This document shows, piece after piece, positions 1 through 8,621 of a DNA stretch of 64,000 nt. The notes beneath the pieces were generated by a model. That model saw nothing but the letters and a program-made list of their open reading frames with translations. It ran no database searches and was not told where the DNA came from. Within the stretch, counting starts at the first letter, position 1; each line of letters opens with the position of its first letter. The translations under genes were made by a program, and so were the position numbers. The stretch is from Bog-532 sp965277615 (GTDB taxonomy: Bacteria; Actinomycetota; Actinomycetes; Streptosporangiales; Streptosporangiaceae): positions 1-64,000 of the forward strand of contig CBDIDG010000003.1 in NCBI GenBank assembly GCA_965277615.1. The letters run 5' to 3'.

Positions 1-144
1 GCCAAGGTCGTCAGCGCGCTCAACGCGGTGTCGGCCAAGCTGACCACGGCCGAACTGCTGGCCATGAACAAGTCGCTGAGCATCAACCACGAGAGCTATA
101 CCCAGGTGGCCAGCACCTGGCTCAGCCAGAATGGTCTCAAGTAA
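1..144 (+). CDS. C-terminal fragment of glycine betaine/osmoprotectant ABC transporter substrate-binding protein
   Basis: The frame is open from base 1 and stops at TAA 142-144, giving 47 residues of a protein that begins before the window. The tail reads like the last helices of the OpuAC/OsmF substrate-binding fold: a stretch LNAVSAKLTTAELLAMN, followed by a spacer and VASTWLSQNGLK at the very end. Families of this type bind quaternary amines such as glycine betaine outside the membrane for an ABC importer. The rest of the transporter would lie to the left. The assignment rests only on this short end, so the substrate is inferred from family resemblance. Confidence 0.6.
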   Translation, partial: AKVVSALNAVSAKLTTAELLAMNKSLSINHESYTQVASTWLSQNGLK

Positions 145-217
145 CCGCGTCTGCCGTAACCGCGTCTCCAGTAACTGGCGGGGCCGACGGTAGGCTCCCG
201 GTCCGGGCGGGCAATCA

Positions 218-1912
218 TTGACCATGCGCAATGACACCTCCGGGCCGGGAGCGGGCCCCCGGCCGGTCCGCGCCCCGCGCGGCACCGGCCTCAGCTGCAA
301 GGGCTGGCCGCAAGAGGCCGCCATGCGGATGCTGATGAACAACCTCGATCCCGAGGTGGCCGAGCATCCCGACCAGCTCATCGTCTACGGCGGCTCCGGC
401 CGGGCCGCCCGGAGCTGGCCCGCGTTCGACGCCATCGTCCGGTCGCTGCAGGACCTGGCCGGCGATGAGACCCTGCTGGTCCAGTCGGGCAAGCCGGTCG
501 GCATCGTCCGCACCCACGAATGGGCCCCCCGGGTCCTGATCGCCAACTCCCTGCTCGTCCCGGAGTGGGCCAACTGGGAAGAGTTCCGCCGCCTCGAGGC
601 GCTCGGGCTGACCATGTACGGCCAGATGACGGCCGGCTCGTGGATCTACATCGGCACCCAGGGCATTCTGCAGGGCACCTACGAGACGTTCGCCGCGGTG
701 GCGGCCAAGCGGTTCGGCGGCACGCTGGCCGGGACCATCACCCTCACCGCCGGCCTGGGCGGCATGGGCGGGGCCCAGCCGCTGGCCGTGACCATGAACG
801 GCGGCGTGGCCCTGTGCATCGACTGCGACCCGTCCCGGATCGAGCGCCGCATCGAGCAGGGCTACCTGGACGTGGCCGCGGACAACCTGGACGACGCCGT
901 GCGCCGGGCCATCGCGGCCCGGGACGCGGGCACCCCGCTGTCCATCGGGCTGCTGGGCAACGCGGCCGAGGTGCTGCCCGCCCTGCTCGACCAGAGCTTC
1001 CCGGCCGATATCGTCACCGACCAGACCTCGGCCCACGACCCGCTGAGCTACCTGCCCCGCGGCGTGGCCTTCGAGGACATGGAGGTGCTGCGGGCCGAGG
1101 ACCCGGCCGGGTTCACCCACCGGGCCGAGGAGTCCATGGCCGTCCACGTGGAGGCGATGGTCGGGTTCATGGACGCCGGCGCGGAGGTCTTCGACTACGG
1201 CAACTCGATCCGCGGTGAGGCGCAACGGGCCGGTTACACCCGGGCGTTCGCCTTCCCCGGCTTCGTGCCCGCCTACATCCGGCCGCTGTTCTGCGAGGGC
1301 AAGGGGCCGTTCCGGTGGGCCGCGCTGTCCGGCGACCCGAAGGACATCGCCGTCACCGACGCGGCCGTGCTCGACCTGTTCCCCGAGAACGAGCCGCTGG
1401 CCCGCTGGATCAAGATGGCCCAGGAAAAGGTCCACTTCCAGGGGCTGCCCGCACGGATCTGCTGGCTGGGTTACGGCGAGCGCAACCTGGCCGGCGTCCG
1501 GTTCAACGAGCTGGTCCAGCGGGGCGACATCAGCGCGCCCATCGTGATCGGCCGCGACCACCTGGACACCGGCTCGGTCGCCTCGCCCTACCGGGAGACC
1601 GAGGCCATGGCCGACGGCTCCGACGCCATCGCCGACTGGCCGATCCTCAACGCGCTGGTCAACGCGTCCTCGGGTGCGTCCTGGGTCAGCGTCCACCACG
1701 GCGGCGGGGTCGGCATCGGCCGGTCCATCCACGCCGGCCAGGTCTGTGTCGCCGACGGCACCGAGCTGGCCGCGGCCAAGCTGGAGCGCGTGCTGACCAA
1801 CGACCCGGGCATGGGCGTGTTCCGCCACGCCGACGCGGGCTACGAGATCGCCGAACGAGTAGCCGCCGACCGCGGCGTCCAGATCCCCATGGCCCCCGGA
1901 GCCGCCCCGTGA
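218..1912 (+). CDS. hutU: Urocanate hydratase
   Basis: Converts urocanate to 4-imidazolone-5-propionate with NAD+ as a bound electrophile, the second step of histidine breakdown in the cytoplasm. The 564-residue product has the usual family length. Near the N-terminus are the conserved GTGLSCKGWPQEAAMRML and NNLDPEVAE; further on come YGGSGRAARSW and YGQMTAGSWIYIGTQGILQG (NAD-binding core), and the C-terminal part has HHGGGVGIGRSIHAG. Translation could begin at TTG 218 or, two codons later, at ATG 224; no strong Shine-Dalgarno sequence separates them. It is followed by hutF and hutI on the same strand, so it heads a hut cluster. The first enzyme, histidine ammonia-lyase, is not in the window. 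Confidence 0.96.
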   Translation: MTMRNDTSGPGAGPRPVRAPRGTGLSCKGWPQEAAMRMLMNNLDPEVAEHPDQLIVYGGSGRAARSWPAFDAIVRSLQDLAGDETLLVQSGKPVGIVRTHEWAPRVLIANSLLVPEWANWEEFRRLEALGLTMYGQMTAGSWIYIGTQGILQGTYETFAAVAAKRFGGTLAGTITLTAGLGGMGGAQPLAVTMNGGVALCIDCDPSRIERRIEQGYLDVAADNLDDAVRRAIAARDAGTPLSIGLLGNAAEVLPALLDQSFPADIVTDQTSAHDPLSYLPRGVAFEDMEVLRAEDPAGFTHRAEESMAVHVEAMVGFMDAGAEVFDYGNSIRGEAQRAGYTRAFAFPGFVPAYIRPLFCEGKGPFRWAALSGDPKDIAVTDAAVLDLFPENEPLARWIKMAQEKVHFQGLPARICWLGYGERNLAGVRFNELVQRGDISAPIVIGRDHLDTGSVASPYRETEAMADGSDAIADWPILNALVNASSGASWVSVHHGGGVGIGRSIHAGQVCVADGTELAAAKLERVLTNDPGMGVFRHADAGYEIAERVAADRGVQIPMAPGAAP

Positions 1913-2033
1913 CCCCAGCTCCCCGCAACCCCACCCAACCCGTCGGCCCCAGCAGGACCACGGGCTTCATCAAAATCTCTAGCCTCACCAGCCCCTCCAG
2001 CCTCGCCGGCCACAGCAGTCCCAGCGGTCACCG

Positions 2034-3605
2034 GTGAAAGGTCCAGGGCGCGCCGGGCACGCCCCGCACGGGCCGGCCGCCGCCGGACCCGGCCGCGGCG
2101 GGCACGGGCCGCCCGTGCCCCCGGCCGGGCCCGATGGGCCGTCCGGCTCGCCTGGACCCTCCCGGCCCGGCGCCAGCCCGGACGCGGAAGCGGGCCGCCG
2201 CACCCGCCACTGGCACGCCGAGCTGGCCTGGCTGCCCGGGGTGGGTGTACGCCGTGACGTGCTGATCGAGGCGGCGGGGGACCGGTTCACCGTGGTCACC
2301 GCCGGGGTTTTCCTGGAGGAGGCACCGGCGGGCACCACCGCGCTGGCCGGGCTGACCCTGCCCGGCCTGGCCAACGCGCACTCGCACGCTTTCCACCGGG
2401 GCCTGCGCGGCATCGTCCAGGCTGATCAGGGCACGTTCTGGACCTGGCGGGAGCAGATGTACCGGCTGGCCGCCGCACTGGACCCGGACCGGTATTACGC
2501 CCTGGCCCGGGCGGTCTACGCCGAGATGGCGCTGGCCGGCGTCACCTGCGTCGGCGAGTTCCACTACCTGCATCACGAGGCGGGCGGCGTACCCTACGCC
2601 GACCCCAACGAGATGACCTGGGCCCTGCTGCGGGCCGCGGCCGACGCCGGCCTGCGGATCACGCTGCTCGACACCTGCTACCTGACCGCCGGGCTGAACC
2701 CGGACGGCAGCTCACGGCCGCTGGAGGGCGTCCAGCTCCGGTTCGGTGACGGGTCCGCGAGCCAATGGGCGGAACGGGTGGCCGCGCTCGACCCCGGCGA
2801 GCACGGGTCGCTCGGCCCCGGGGCCCGGATCGGCGCCGCCATCCACTCGGTCCGGGCCGTGCCCGCGGACCAGATGCCGGAGATCATGGCCTGGTCGCAC
2901 CGGCTGGCCGCGCCGGTGCACGCGCACCTGTCCGAGCAGCCCGCAGAGAACGAAGCCGCCCTGGCCGCCTACGGCCGCACCCCGACCCAGCTCCTGTACG
3001 AGGCCGGCGCGCTCGGCCCGCGCAGCACGATGGTGCACGCCACCCACCTGACCGCCGGCGACATCGAGCTGCTCGGCCAGACCCAGACCACCTGCTGCTT
3101 CTGCCCGACGACCGAGGCCGACCTGGCCGACGGGATCGGGCCGGCCGGGGCGCTGGCCACGGCTGGCGCTCCGCTCAGCCTGGGCAGCGACAGCCACGCC
3201 GCCATCGACCTGCTGGCCGAGGCCCGCTGGCTGGAGCTCATGCAACGGCTGGCCACCGGCCGGCGCGGGCACTTCACCGCGGCCGAACTGGCCCAGGCCG
3301 CCACCGGTGCCGGTCACGCCTGCCTGGGCTGGGCCGACGCCGGCGCGATCGTCCCGGGGGCGCTGGCCGACCTGGTCACGGTGGGCCTGGACACGCCCGC
3401 GCTGGCCGGCGGCGCGGACGCGGACCCGGAACAGGCCGTGGGCGACGGGGCGCTGGACCGCGTGCTGTTCGCGGCCACCGCGGCCGACGTCCGGCACGTG
3501 GTGACCGGCGGCCGGGACGTGGTGCGCGATGGCCGCCACCTGATGGTCGGCGACGTTGCCGCCGAACTGTCCGCCACCATCCGGGCCGCGCTGACGGCCT
3601 CCTGA
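2034..3605 (+). CDS. hutF: Formimidoylglutamate deiminase
   Basis: Amidohydrolase-superfamily enzyme that removes ammonia from N-formimino-L-glutamate to give N-formyl-L-glutamate, the fourth step of the five-step histidine route. Metal and catalytic motifs are visible in order: NAHSHAFHRGLRG (HxH), VHAHLSEQP, MVHATHLT and LGSDSHAAID. The recognisable enzyme starts at about residue 58 (HWHAELAWLPG). The preceding residues are almost only Gly, Pro and Ala, so the true start may be later than GTG 2034; GTG 2115 is an in-frame alternative. The hutI start lies 42 bp after the stop, consistent with one transcript. Having hutF rather than hutG implies a separate formylglutamate amidohydrolase elsewhere. 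Confidence 0.92.
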   Translation: MKGPGRAGHAPHGPAAAGPGRGGHGPPVPPAGPDGPSGSPGPSRPGASPDAEAGRRTRHWHAELAWLPGVGVRRDVLIEAAGDRFTVVTAGVFLEEAPAGTTALAGLTLPGLANAHSHAFHRGLRGIVQADQGTFWTWREQMYRLAAALDPDRYYALARAVYAEMALAGVTCVGEFHYLHHEAGGVPYADPNEMTWALLRAAADAGLRITLLDTCYLTAGLNPDGSSRPLEGVQLRFGDGSASQWAERVAALDPGEHGSLGPGARIGAAIHSVRAVPADQMPEIMAWSHRLAAPVHAHLSEQPAENEAALAAYGRTPTQLLYEAGALGPRSTMVHATHLTAGDIELLGQTQTTCCFCPTTEADLADGIGPAGALATAGAPLSLGSDSHAAIDLLAEARWLELMQRLATGRRGHFTAAELAQAATGAGHACLGWADAGAIVPGALADLVTVGLDTPALAGGADADPEQAVGDGALDRVLFAATAADVRHVVTGGRDVVRDGRHLMVGDVAAELSATIRAALTAS

Positions 3606-3647
3606 CGGGTGACCTATTAATGAGCAGCCTTTAATGAGCACACCGCG

Positions 3648-4853
3648 ATGAGCACGCTGATCACGAACATCGGCGAGCTGGTCACCAACGCTCCCGGGGA
3701 CCACGACGCCAGCCGCGGCCCGGGGCCGTTCGAGGCCCGCACCGGCGCCGCGCTGGTCATCGACGAGGGCCGGGTGGCCTGGACCGGGCCCGCGGGCCGG
3801 GCGCCGGCCGCCGACGACATCGTGGACGCGCGCGGCCGCGCCGTGCTGCCCGGCTTCGTCGACTCGCACGCCCACCTGGTGTTCGCGGGCGAGCGCGGGG
3901 CCGAGTTCGCGGCCCGGATGGCCGGCCAGCCCTACGAGGCGGGCGGCATCCACACCACGGTCGCGGCCACCCGGCGGGCCTCCGACATCACGCTCCGGGC
4001 CAACCTGCGCCGCCTCACCGACGAGATGGCCCGTCAGGGCACGACCACGTTCGAGTGCAAGTCCGGCTACGGGCTGACCGTCCGGGACGAGGCCCGCGCC
4101 CTGATGCTGGCGGCCGAGGTCACGCCGGAGGTCACCTACCTGGGTGCGCACGTGGTGCCGCCGGAGTACGCCGGTGACCGGGCCGGCTACGTGGACCTGG
4201 TCTGCGGCCCGATGCTGGACGCCTGCGCCCCGTACGCGCGCTGGATCGACGTGTTCTGCGAGCGGGACGCGTTCGACGGGGCCGAGACGGCGCGCATCCT
4301 GGCCGCTGGGCAGGCTCGTGGCCTGCTGGCCCGGGTGCACGCGGGCCAGCTCGGCCCCGGCCCCGGGGTCCAGGTCGCGGTGCGGGCCGGGGCCGCCTCG
4401 GCCGACCACTGCACGTTCCTGACCGCGGCCGACGTGGACGCGCTGGCCGCCGCCGACACCGTGGCCACGCTGCTGCCCGCGGTGGAGTTCTCCTGCCGCC
4501 AGCCCTACCCGGACGCCCGGCGGCTGCTCGGTGCGGGGGTCACCGTGGCCATCGCGACCGACTGCAACCCAGGCTCCTGCTTTACCTCGAGCATGGCCCT
4601 GTGCGTGGCCTTCGCCGTCCGCGACATGCACCTGACCACCGAGGAAGCGGTGTGGTCGGCCACCGCGGGCGGTGCCCGGGCCCTGCGCCGCACCGACGTC
4701 GGCCACCTCGGCCCGGGCGCCCGGGCCGACCTGCTCATGCTGGACGCCCCGTCGCACGCCTACCTGGCCTACCGCCCCGGCGTCCCCCTCACCGCCGCCG
4801 TCTGGCGCGAGGGCCGTCTGGTCGCCACCCAGCCCGAGCTCCTACCCCGCTAA
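3648..4853 (+). CDS. hutI: Imidazolonepropionase
   Basis: Hydrolyses 4-imidazolone-5-propionate to N-formimino-L-glutamate, the step between HutU and HutF. The 401 residues match the family. Signature segments are DSHAHLVFAGERGAEF (metal-binding HxH), FECKSGYGLT (substrate loop), VHAGQLG, SADHCTFL and ATDCNPGSC (metal Asp). The ATG at 3648 follows a short spacer containing two near-copies of TAATGAGCA, the second of which offers an out-of-frame ATG. The gene ends the hut cluster; the next gene, an ABC exporter, starts 234 bp later behind its own leader. Confidence 0.96.
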   Translation: MSTLITNIGELVTNAPGDHDASRGPGPFEARTGAALVIDEGRVAWTGPAGRAPAADDIVDARGRAVLPGFVDSHAHLVFAGERGAEFAARMAGQPYEAGGIHTTVAATRRASDITLRANLRRLTDEMARQGTTTFECKSGYGLTVRDEARALMLAAEVTPEVTYLGAHVVPPEYAGDRAGYVDLVCGPMLDACAPYARWIDVFCERDAFDGAETARILAAGQARGLLARVHAGQLGPGPGVQVAVRAGAASADHCTFLTAADVDALAAADTVATLLPAVEFSCRQPYPDARRLLGAGVTVAIATDCNPGSCFTSSMALCVAFAVRDMHLTTEEAVWSATAGGARALRRTDVGHLGPGARADLLMLDAPSHAYLAYRPGVPLTAAVWREGRLVATQPELLPR

Positions 4854-4983
4854 CCAGCCCGTCGCCTCCACCACTCCCGTCGGCTCACCTGCCCCGCCAC
4901 CCCCATCAGCCACACTGACCTCACTGGACACCTCAGACTCGCGGCGATGATTCCGGGCGCGGCGTTTCGTCATACCCCTGGGG

Positions 4984-5018
4984 CACGCTGGGCAGAAGAT
5001 TTTCGTTCGCCCAGTGTC
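4984..5018. promoter_or_regulatory. Imperfect dyad upstream of the ABC exporter
   Basis: The arms ACGCTGGGC and GCCCAGTGT face each other across about 15 bases between hutI and the exporter genes. It could be an operator for the exporter or part of a hut terminator; there is no T-run to favour the latter. Only the symmetry is seen; function is a guess. Confidence 0.3.
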
Positions 5019-5086
5019 CCTGGCTGACGATAGGTTCGTGACACCCGGGTGCTGACGGCCCGGAGCCACGCGGGGAAGGACGTGAC

Positions 5087-6124
5087 GTGGAGCAGAGTTC
5101 TGCGGGGCCAGCGATTCTCGTTGAGAACCTGACCAAATCATTCGGCGACGTGCATGCGTTGCGCGGCATCGACCTGTCGGTGCCGCAGGGGACGGTCCTG
5201 GGGGTGCTGGGCCCGAACGGGGCGGGCAAGACCACCGCCGTGCGCATCCTGACCACCCTGCTGCGCCCGGACGGGGGCCGCGCGGTGGTCGAGGGTCACG
5301 ACGTGGTCAAGGAGCCCAGCGCGGTCCGCCGCTCGATCGGCCTGGCCGGCCAGTCCGCGGCCATCCAGATCGAGCTGACCGGGCGCGAGAACCTGGAGAT
5401 CATCGGGCGGCTCTACCACCTGGGCCGGGCCGCGTCCCGGGCCCGCGCCACCGAGCTGCTGGAGCAGTTTGGCCTGACCGACGCGGCGGACCGGTCGGCC
5501 AAGACCTTCTCCGGCGGCATGCAGCGCCGCCTGGACCTGGCCGCCAGCCTGGTCGGCCGGCCCCAGGTCCTGTTTCTGGACGAGCCCACCACCGGGCTCG
5601 ACCCGCGCTCCCGGCTGGGCATGTGGGACATCATCCGGTCGCTGGTGGCCGGCGGCACCACGCTGCTGCTCACCACCCAGTACCTGGAGGAGGCCGACGA
5701 GCTGGCCAACGAGATCGTGGTCATCGACCACGGTGAGGTCATCGCGGCCGGGACGTCGGCCGAGCTGAAGGGCCGGGTCGGCGGCGATGTCCTGGAGTTC
5801 ACCGTCCCGGAGCGGTCGCGCATCACCGATGCGGTCGCGGCCGTGGCCAAGCTGGCCGAGGGTGAGCCGCACGTGGACGAGGGCACCGGCGTGGTCAGCG
5901 TGCCGGTCGGCATCAACGGCTCCGAAGCCCTGATCCAGGCCGTCCGCAACCTGGACGAGGCCGGGATCGCGACCAGCGGGCTGGGCCTGCGCCGGCCGTC
6001 GCTGGACGACGCGTTCCTGGCCCTGACCGGCCACGCCGCCGAAGAAGAAGACGCCGAGGACGGCGGCAAGCGCCGCCGCGGCCGCCGCAAGGGCGCCGAG
6101 AACGCCGAGAGGGCCACGTCATGA
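5087..6124 (+). CDS. DrrA-family ABC transporter ATP-binding protein
   Basis: Cytoplasmic nucleotide-binding subunit of an ABC-2 type exporter. Walker A GPNGAGKTTAV is near residue 42, the signature FSGGMQRRLDLA near residue 142, Walker B VLFLDEPTTGLDP follows, and TTQYLEEADEL forms the switch region. A C-terminal extension of about 100 residues resembles the DUF4162-type tail of daunorubicin-resistance ATPases, and ends in a lysine/arginine-rich stretch. The GTG start is preceded by GGGGAAGGA. The last codons overlap the start of the permease gene by ATGA, so the two are translationally coupled. The exported compound cannot be read from sequence; drug or lipid export is typical for DrrA relatives. 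Confidence 0.93.
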   Translation: MEQSSAGPAILVENLTKSFGDVHALRGIDLSVPQGTVLGVLGPNGAGKTTAVRILTTLLRPDGGRAVVEGHDVVKEPSAVRRSIGLAGQSAAIQIELTGRENLEIIGRLYHLGRAASRARATELLEQFGLTDAADRSAKTFSGGMQRRLDLAASLVGRPQVLFLDEPTTGLDPRSRLGMWDIIRSLVAGGTTLLLTTQYLEEADELANEIVVIDHGEVIAAGTSAELKGRVGGDVLEFTVPERSRITDAVAAVAKLAEGEPHVDEGTGVVSVPVGINGSEALIQAVRNLDEAGIATSGLGLRRPSLDDAFLALTGHAAEEEDAEDGGKRRRGRRKGAENAERATS

Positions 6125-6936
6125 CCGCGATCGCCATCCAGCCACCTCAGGACGCGCCCGGCCTGTTCACCCGGGCCCGCTGGGCCGTCAGCGACACGCT
6201 GACCATCAGCAGGCGGAACCTGCTGGTCTGGGCCCGCGTCCCCGCCTACATCATGTTCACCATCATTCAGCCGGTCATGTTCGTGCTGCTGTTCCGCTAC
6301 GTGTTCGGCGGCGCGATCGCGGTCAACACCAAGGGCGGCTACGTCAACTTCCTGCTGCCGGGCATCCTGGCCCAGACCGCGGCCTTCGCCTGCTTTGGCA
6401 CGGCCATCTCGCTGGCCCAGGAGCTGAAGAAGGGCGTCATCGACCGGTTCCGGTCCATGCCGATGGCCCGGTCCGCGGTCCTGGGGGGCCGGCTGGTGGC
6501 CGACACCGCCCGGATGACCATCACGATCCTGGTCGTGGTCGGCGTCGGCTACGCGGTCGGGTTCCGGTTCAGCAACGGCGTCGGCCCCGCCATCGGCATG
6601 GTCGTACTGGCCATCGCGCTCGGCGTCGCCTGCTGCTGCATCGCCGCCTACACCGGCCTGGCCATCGGCGACGAAGAGTCGGTGCAGGCGTTCGGCCTGG
6701 TCTGGCTGTTCCCGCTCACGTTCCTCAGCTCGGCCTTCGTCCCGATCTCGACCATGCCCGGCTGGCTGCAGGCGTTCGCCAACAACCAGCCCATCACGTT
6801 CACCGTCAACGCCATGCGGGCCATGGCCCTGGGCGGCCCGATCGCGACCAACCTGTGGAAGAGCATCGCCTGGCTGGTCGGCATCTTCATCGTCTTCGCG
6901 CCCCTGTCCGTCCGCGCCTACAAACGCGCCTCGTAA
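6121..6936 (+). CDS. DrrB-family ABC-2 transporter permease
   Basis: Membrane subunit partnering the ATPase encoded immediately upstream, with which it shares an ATGA overlap. The 271-residue protein has an N-terminal cytoplasmic segment, then about six hydrophobic spans, including MFTIIQPVMFVLLFRYVFGG, VNFLLPGILAQTAAFACFG, ITILVVVGVGYAVGF, IGMVVLAIALGVACCCIAAY, LVWLFPLTFLSSAFVPI and a last one near the C-terminus. The FVPISTMPGWLQ segment before the last span is characteristic of this family. Function is export of an unknown substrate, probably a hydrophobic metabolite. Confidence 0.92.
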   Translation: MTAIAIQPPQDAPGLFTRARWAVSDTLTISRRNLLVWARVPAYIMFTIIQPVMFVLLFRYVFGGAIAVNTKGGYVNFLLPGILAQTAAFACFGTAISLAQELKKGVIDRFRSMPMARSAVLGGRLVADTARMTITILVVVGVGYAVGFRFSNGVGPAIGMVVLAIALGVACCCIAAYTGLAIGDEESVQAFGLVWLFPLTFLSSAFVPISTMPGWLQAFANNQPITFTVNAMRAMALGGPIATNLWKSIAWLVGIFIVFAPLSVRAYKRAS

Positions 6937-6959
6937 CCCCCCAGACCCCTACCCCGCGC

Positions 6960-7175
6960 CGGCATCCCACCTAGCGCTAGCGCCCAGTCTCGCGCGCGTC
7001 CCACGTGGCACCAGCGTCTCACCCGGCGCTGGCGCCCCCAACCTCGCGCCGGCGCCCAGTCTCGCGCGCGTCCCACCTAGCGCTGGCGTCCCACCTCGCG
7101 CTGGCGTCCCACCTCGCGCTGGCGTCCCACGTCGCGCTGGCGTCCCACGTCGCGCTGGCGCCCCCAACCTCGCGC
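6960..7175. repeat. 18-bp tandem repeat tract
   Basis: Four almost perfect 18-bp units of the type CGCTGGCGTCCCACCTCG lie at 7081-7152, differing mainly at one position (CCTCG versus CGTCG). Degenerate units flank them from about 6960 and to about 7175, and a longer segment containing CAGTCTCGCGCGCGTCCCAC occurs twice. It is noncoding by context. Confidence 0.85.
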
Positions 7176-7411
7176 CCAGGCCCCGGTGTACCCGGGACCT
7201 GGGCGTCTGTGGGCTGGCCACCCGGCCCAGACTCGCTAGCTCTGGGCGTCTGAACTCACCATCCCCGCGAGTCACCTGCACCCCACGAGCCCTGCGACCC
7301 AAGTCCCCCGGCTGTCCCGGAATCCCCAGTCACCCACCCTGGCTCGCCACTCGCCGGAGCTCACAATTCCACGAGCCACTCTCGACTCATGAGACCCACC
7401 ACAGCGTCCTT

Positions 7412-7472
7412 GATCCATCCTCTGGCAGCGAAGTCAGTCGTATTCGCTGAGGATGCTGCCCGGTAATGGATC
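7412..7472. repeat. Palindromic element (uninterrupted copy)
   Basis: Outer arms GATCCAT (7412) and ATGGATC (7466) and inner arms CAGCGAA (7426) and TTCGCTG (7443) enclose a 10-base loop. Two halves of a very similar element flank the IS30 insertion at 34.7-36.0 kb, so this is a dispersed repeat and this copy shows the empty insertion site. Confidence 0.75.
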
Positions 7473-7660
7473 ACCGGAGCACACCCCGAGGAGCCCCAAC
7501 CTCCCGGGCCCTGAGCTCCTCGGTGGCCTCAGGTTCCCCAGCCGTCCCAAGCTCCGGCGGACCCAGCGCCGCCTTTGCACCAGTGAGGCGCGGCCTCCCA
7601 TCTCCTGGGGCGCATGAGTCCGATGCAGAACACCACAGGTGCCCCGACCCTCCAACTCCG

Positions 7661-7709
7661 CTTAGGTGGAGCAAAATCGGCAAATAGCGCAGACTTTGCT
7701 CCACCTAAG
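7661..7709. repeat. Perfect 15-bp inverted repeat (hairpin)
   Basis: Arms CTTAGGTGGAGCAAA (7661-7675) and TTTGCTCCACCTAAG (7695-7709) are exact reverse complements around a 19-base loop. There is no T-run, and it lies about 140 bp past the end of tetR, so it could be a bidirectional terminator or a dispersed palindromic element. Confidence 0.8.
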
Positions 7710-7850
7710 CTCGAGGTCACCAATTTCTGGGACACCTGGGGCTGGCGAGGTGCCACGTCCCGGGGTGGAGTATCCCGGAAGCGTTCTCAGCGCATGGCCC
7801 TAAATGGGCTTCCACCATCGCCAACTTCGAGCAGCCCGAGCCCCGGGCCA

Positions 7851-8564
7851 CTAAGCCCCCGCGATGCGGTCGAGCCAGTCGCCGAGGAGGGCCCGCTCGG
7901 TGGCACTGAGCGCGGTGACATCGGACAGTCCAGCCCGCAGGGTCACCGCCGCGGCCGCCGGGCTGCCCGGCGTTACCGGGTCGGTGCCCTCATCTACCAG
8001 GATGGCGGCGCAGACCGACGCCCAGGCGGTGGCGGCCAGCCCGTCGTCGCGTTCGTCCTCGGGCTGGTCGATGAGGGTGAACACGACGCCGGTGCCCGCG
8101 GCGCGGATGAGCTCGACCGCCCGGCGTTCGGTCACGCGCAGCCGTCCGGCCTCAGCCACCCGGTGCACCCGGGCCTGCAGTACGGCCGCGCCGGTAGCCG
8201 CGGCCGCCTGGCCGCGGGGCGTGCCCAGCACCGTGTGCATGAGCCGGAACAGCTCCGGGTTGGCCAGCCCGAAACCGACGTGGAGCTCCCATCCGGCCCG
8301 CAGGTTTTCGACCGGGTCGTCGCCGGCTTCGATCGGGTGCTTGCCGGCCACGTAGCTCACGAACCCGTGCTCGGCGACGGCTTGGAGCAGCCCGTTCTTG
8401 TCACCGAACAGCCGGTAGATCGTCGGTGCCTGCACGCCGGCCGCGAGCGCGACCGAGCGGGTGGTGACCGCCTCCGGTCCCTCGGTGGCCAGCAGCTTGG
8501 CCGCGACCTCCACCAGCTGCGCCCGCGTCCGGTCACGCGATGACACCAGATTCCGCTCCGCCAT
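7851..8564 (-). CDS. TetR family transcriptional regulator
   Basis: DNA-binding repressor of 237 residues. The N-terminal TetR helix-turn-helix is clear: LVEVAAKLLATEGPEAVTTR, then a recognition region with ALAAGVQAPTIYRLFGDKNG. The C-terminal two thirds form the ligand-binding helical domain, which is not conserved enough to name an inducer. ATG 8564 is followed by MAERNLVSSRDRTRAQ. The gene is transcribed away from an NmrA-like reductase gene that starts 90 bp to the right. The shared spacer contains two related dyads next to the two starts, so the regulator probably represses itself and the reductase. Confidence 0.93.
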   Translation of the reverse strand: MAERNLVSSRDRTRAQLVEVAAKLLATEGPEAVTTRSVALAAGVQAPTIYRLFGDKNGLLQAVAEHGFVSYVAGKHPIEAGDDPVENLRAGWELHVGFGLANPELFRLMHTVLGTPRGQAAAATGAAVLQARVHRVAEAGRLRVTERRAVELIRAAGTGVVFTLIDQPEDERDDGLAATAWASVCAAILVDEGTDPVTPGSPAAAAVTLRAGLSDVTALSATERALLGDWLDRIAGA

Positions 8565-8579
8565 GTTAACGATGATAAC
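8565..8579. promoter_or_regulatory. Putative TetR operator 1
   Basis: GTTAACGATGATAAC forms a dyad GTTAnC-n3-GnTAAC immediately upstream of the tetR ATG. A related sequence occurs in reverse orientation at 8622-8636. This position would allow autorepression. Confidence 0.55.
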
Positions 8580-8621
8580 AGGAATTTGCGATCACCACGT
8601 TTCCATTGGTAACCTCGTGGA

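Larger units (their letters stand above)
6937..7850. other. Gene-poor intergenic region with repeats
   Basis: About 0.9 kb between the exporter and the convergent tetR gene. Open frames here are low-complexity products of tandem repeats (for example a six-residue repeat on the minus strand) and have no credible start context, so I call no gene. It holds an 18-bp tandem repeat tract, a 61-bp palindromic element at 7412-7472 and a perfect 15-bp-arm hairpin at 7661-7709, each listed separately. Confidence 0.7.

Noticed and set aside
215..1828. Long minus-strand frame opposite hutU (and similar ones opposite treS, glgB, groEL, guaB and others)
   Set aside because: Shadow frames of GC-rich genes: Ala/Arg/Gly/Pro/His-rich, no motif, and the opposite strand encodes a clear enzyme.
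6949..7302. Minus-strand open frame with GTPARG repeats
   Set aside because: It is a translation of the 18-bp tandem repeat, with no ribosome site and no similarity outside the repeat.
7434..7850. Several overlapping frames between the repeats and tetR
   Set aside because: They run across palindromic DNA on both strands, have no domain and no start context.
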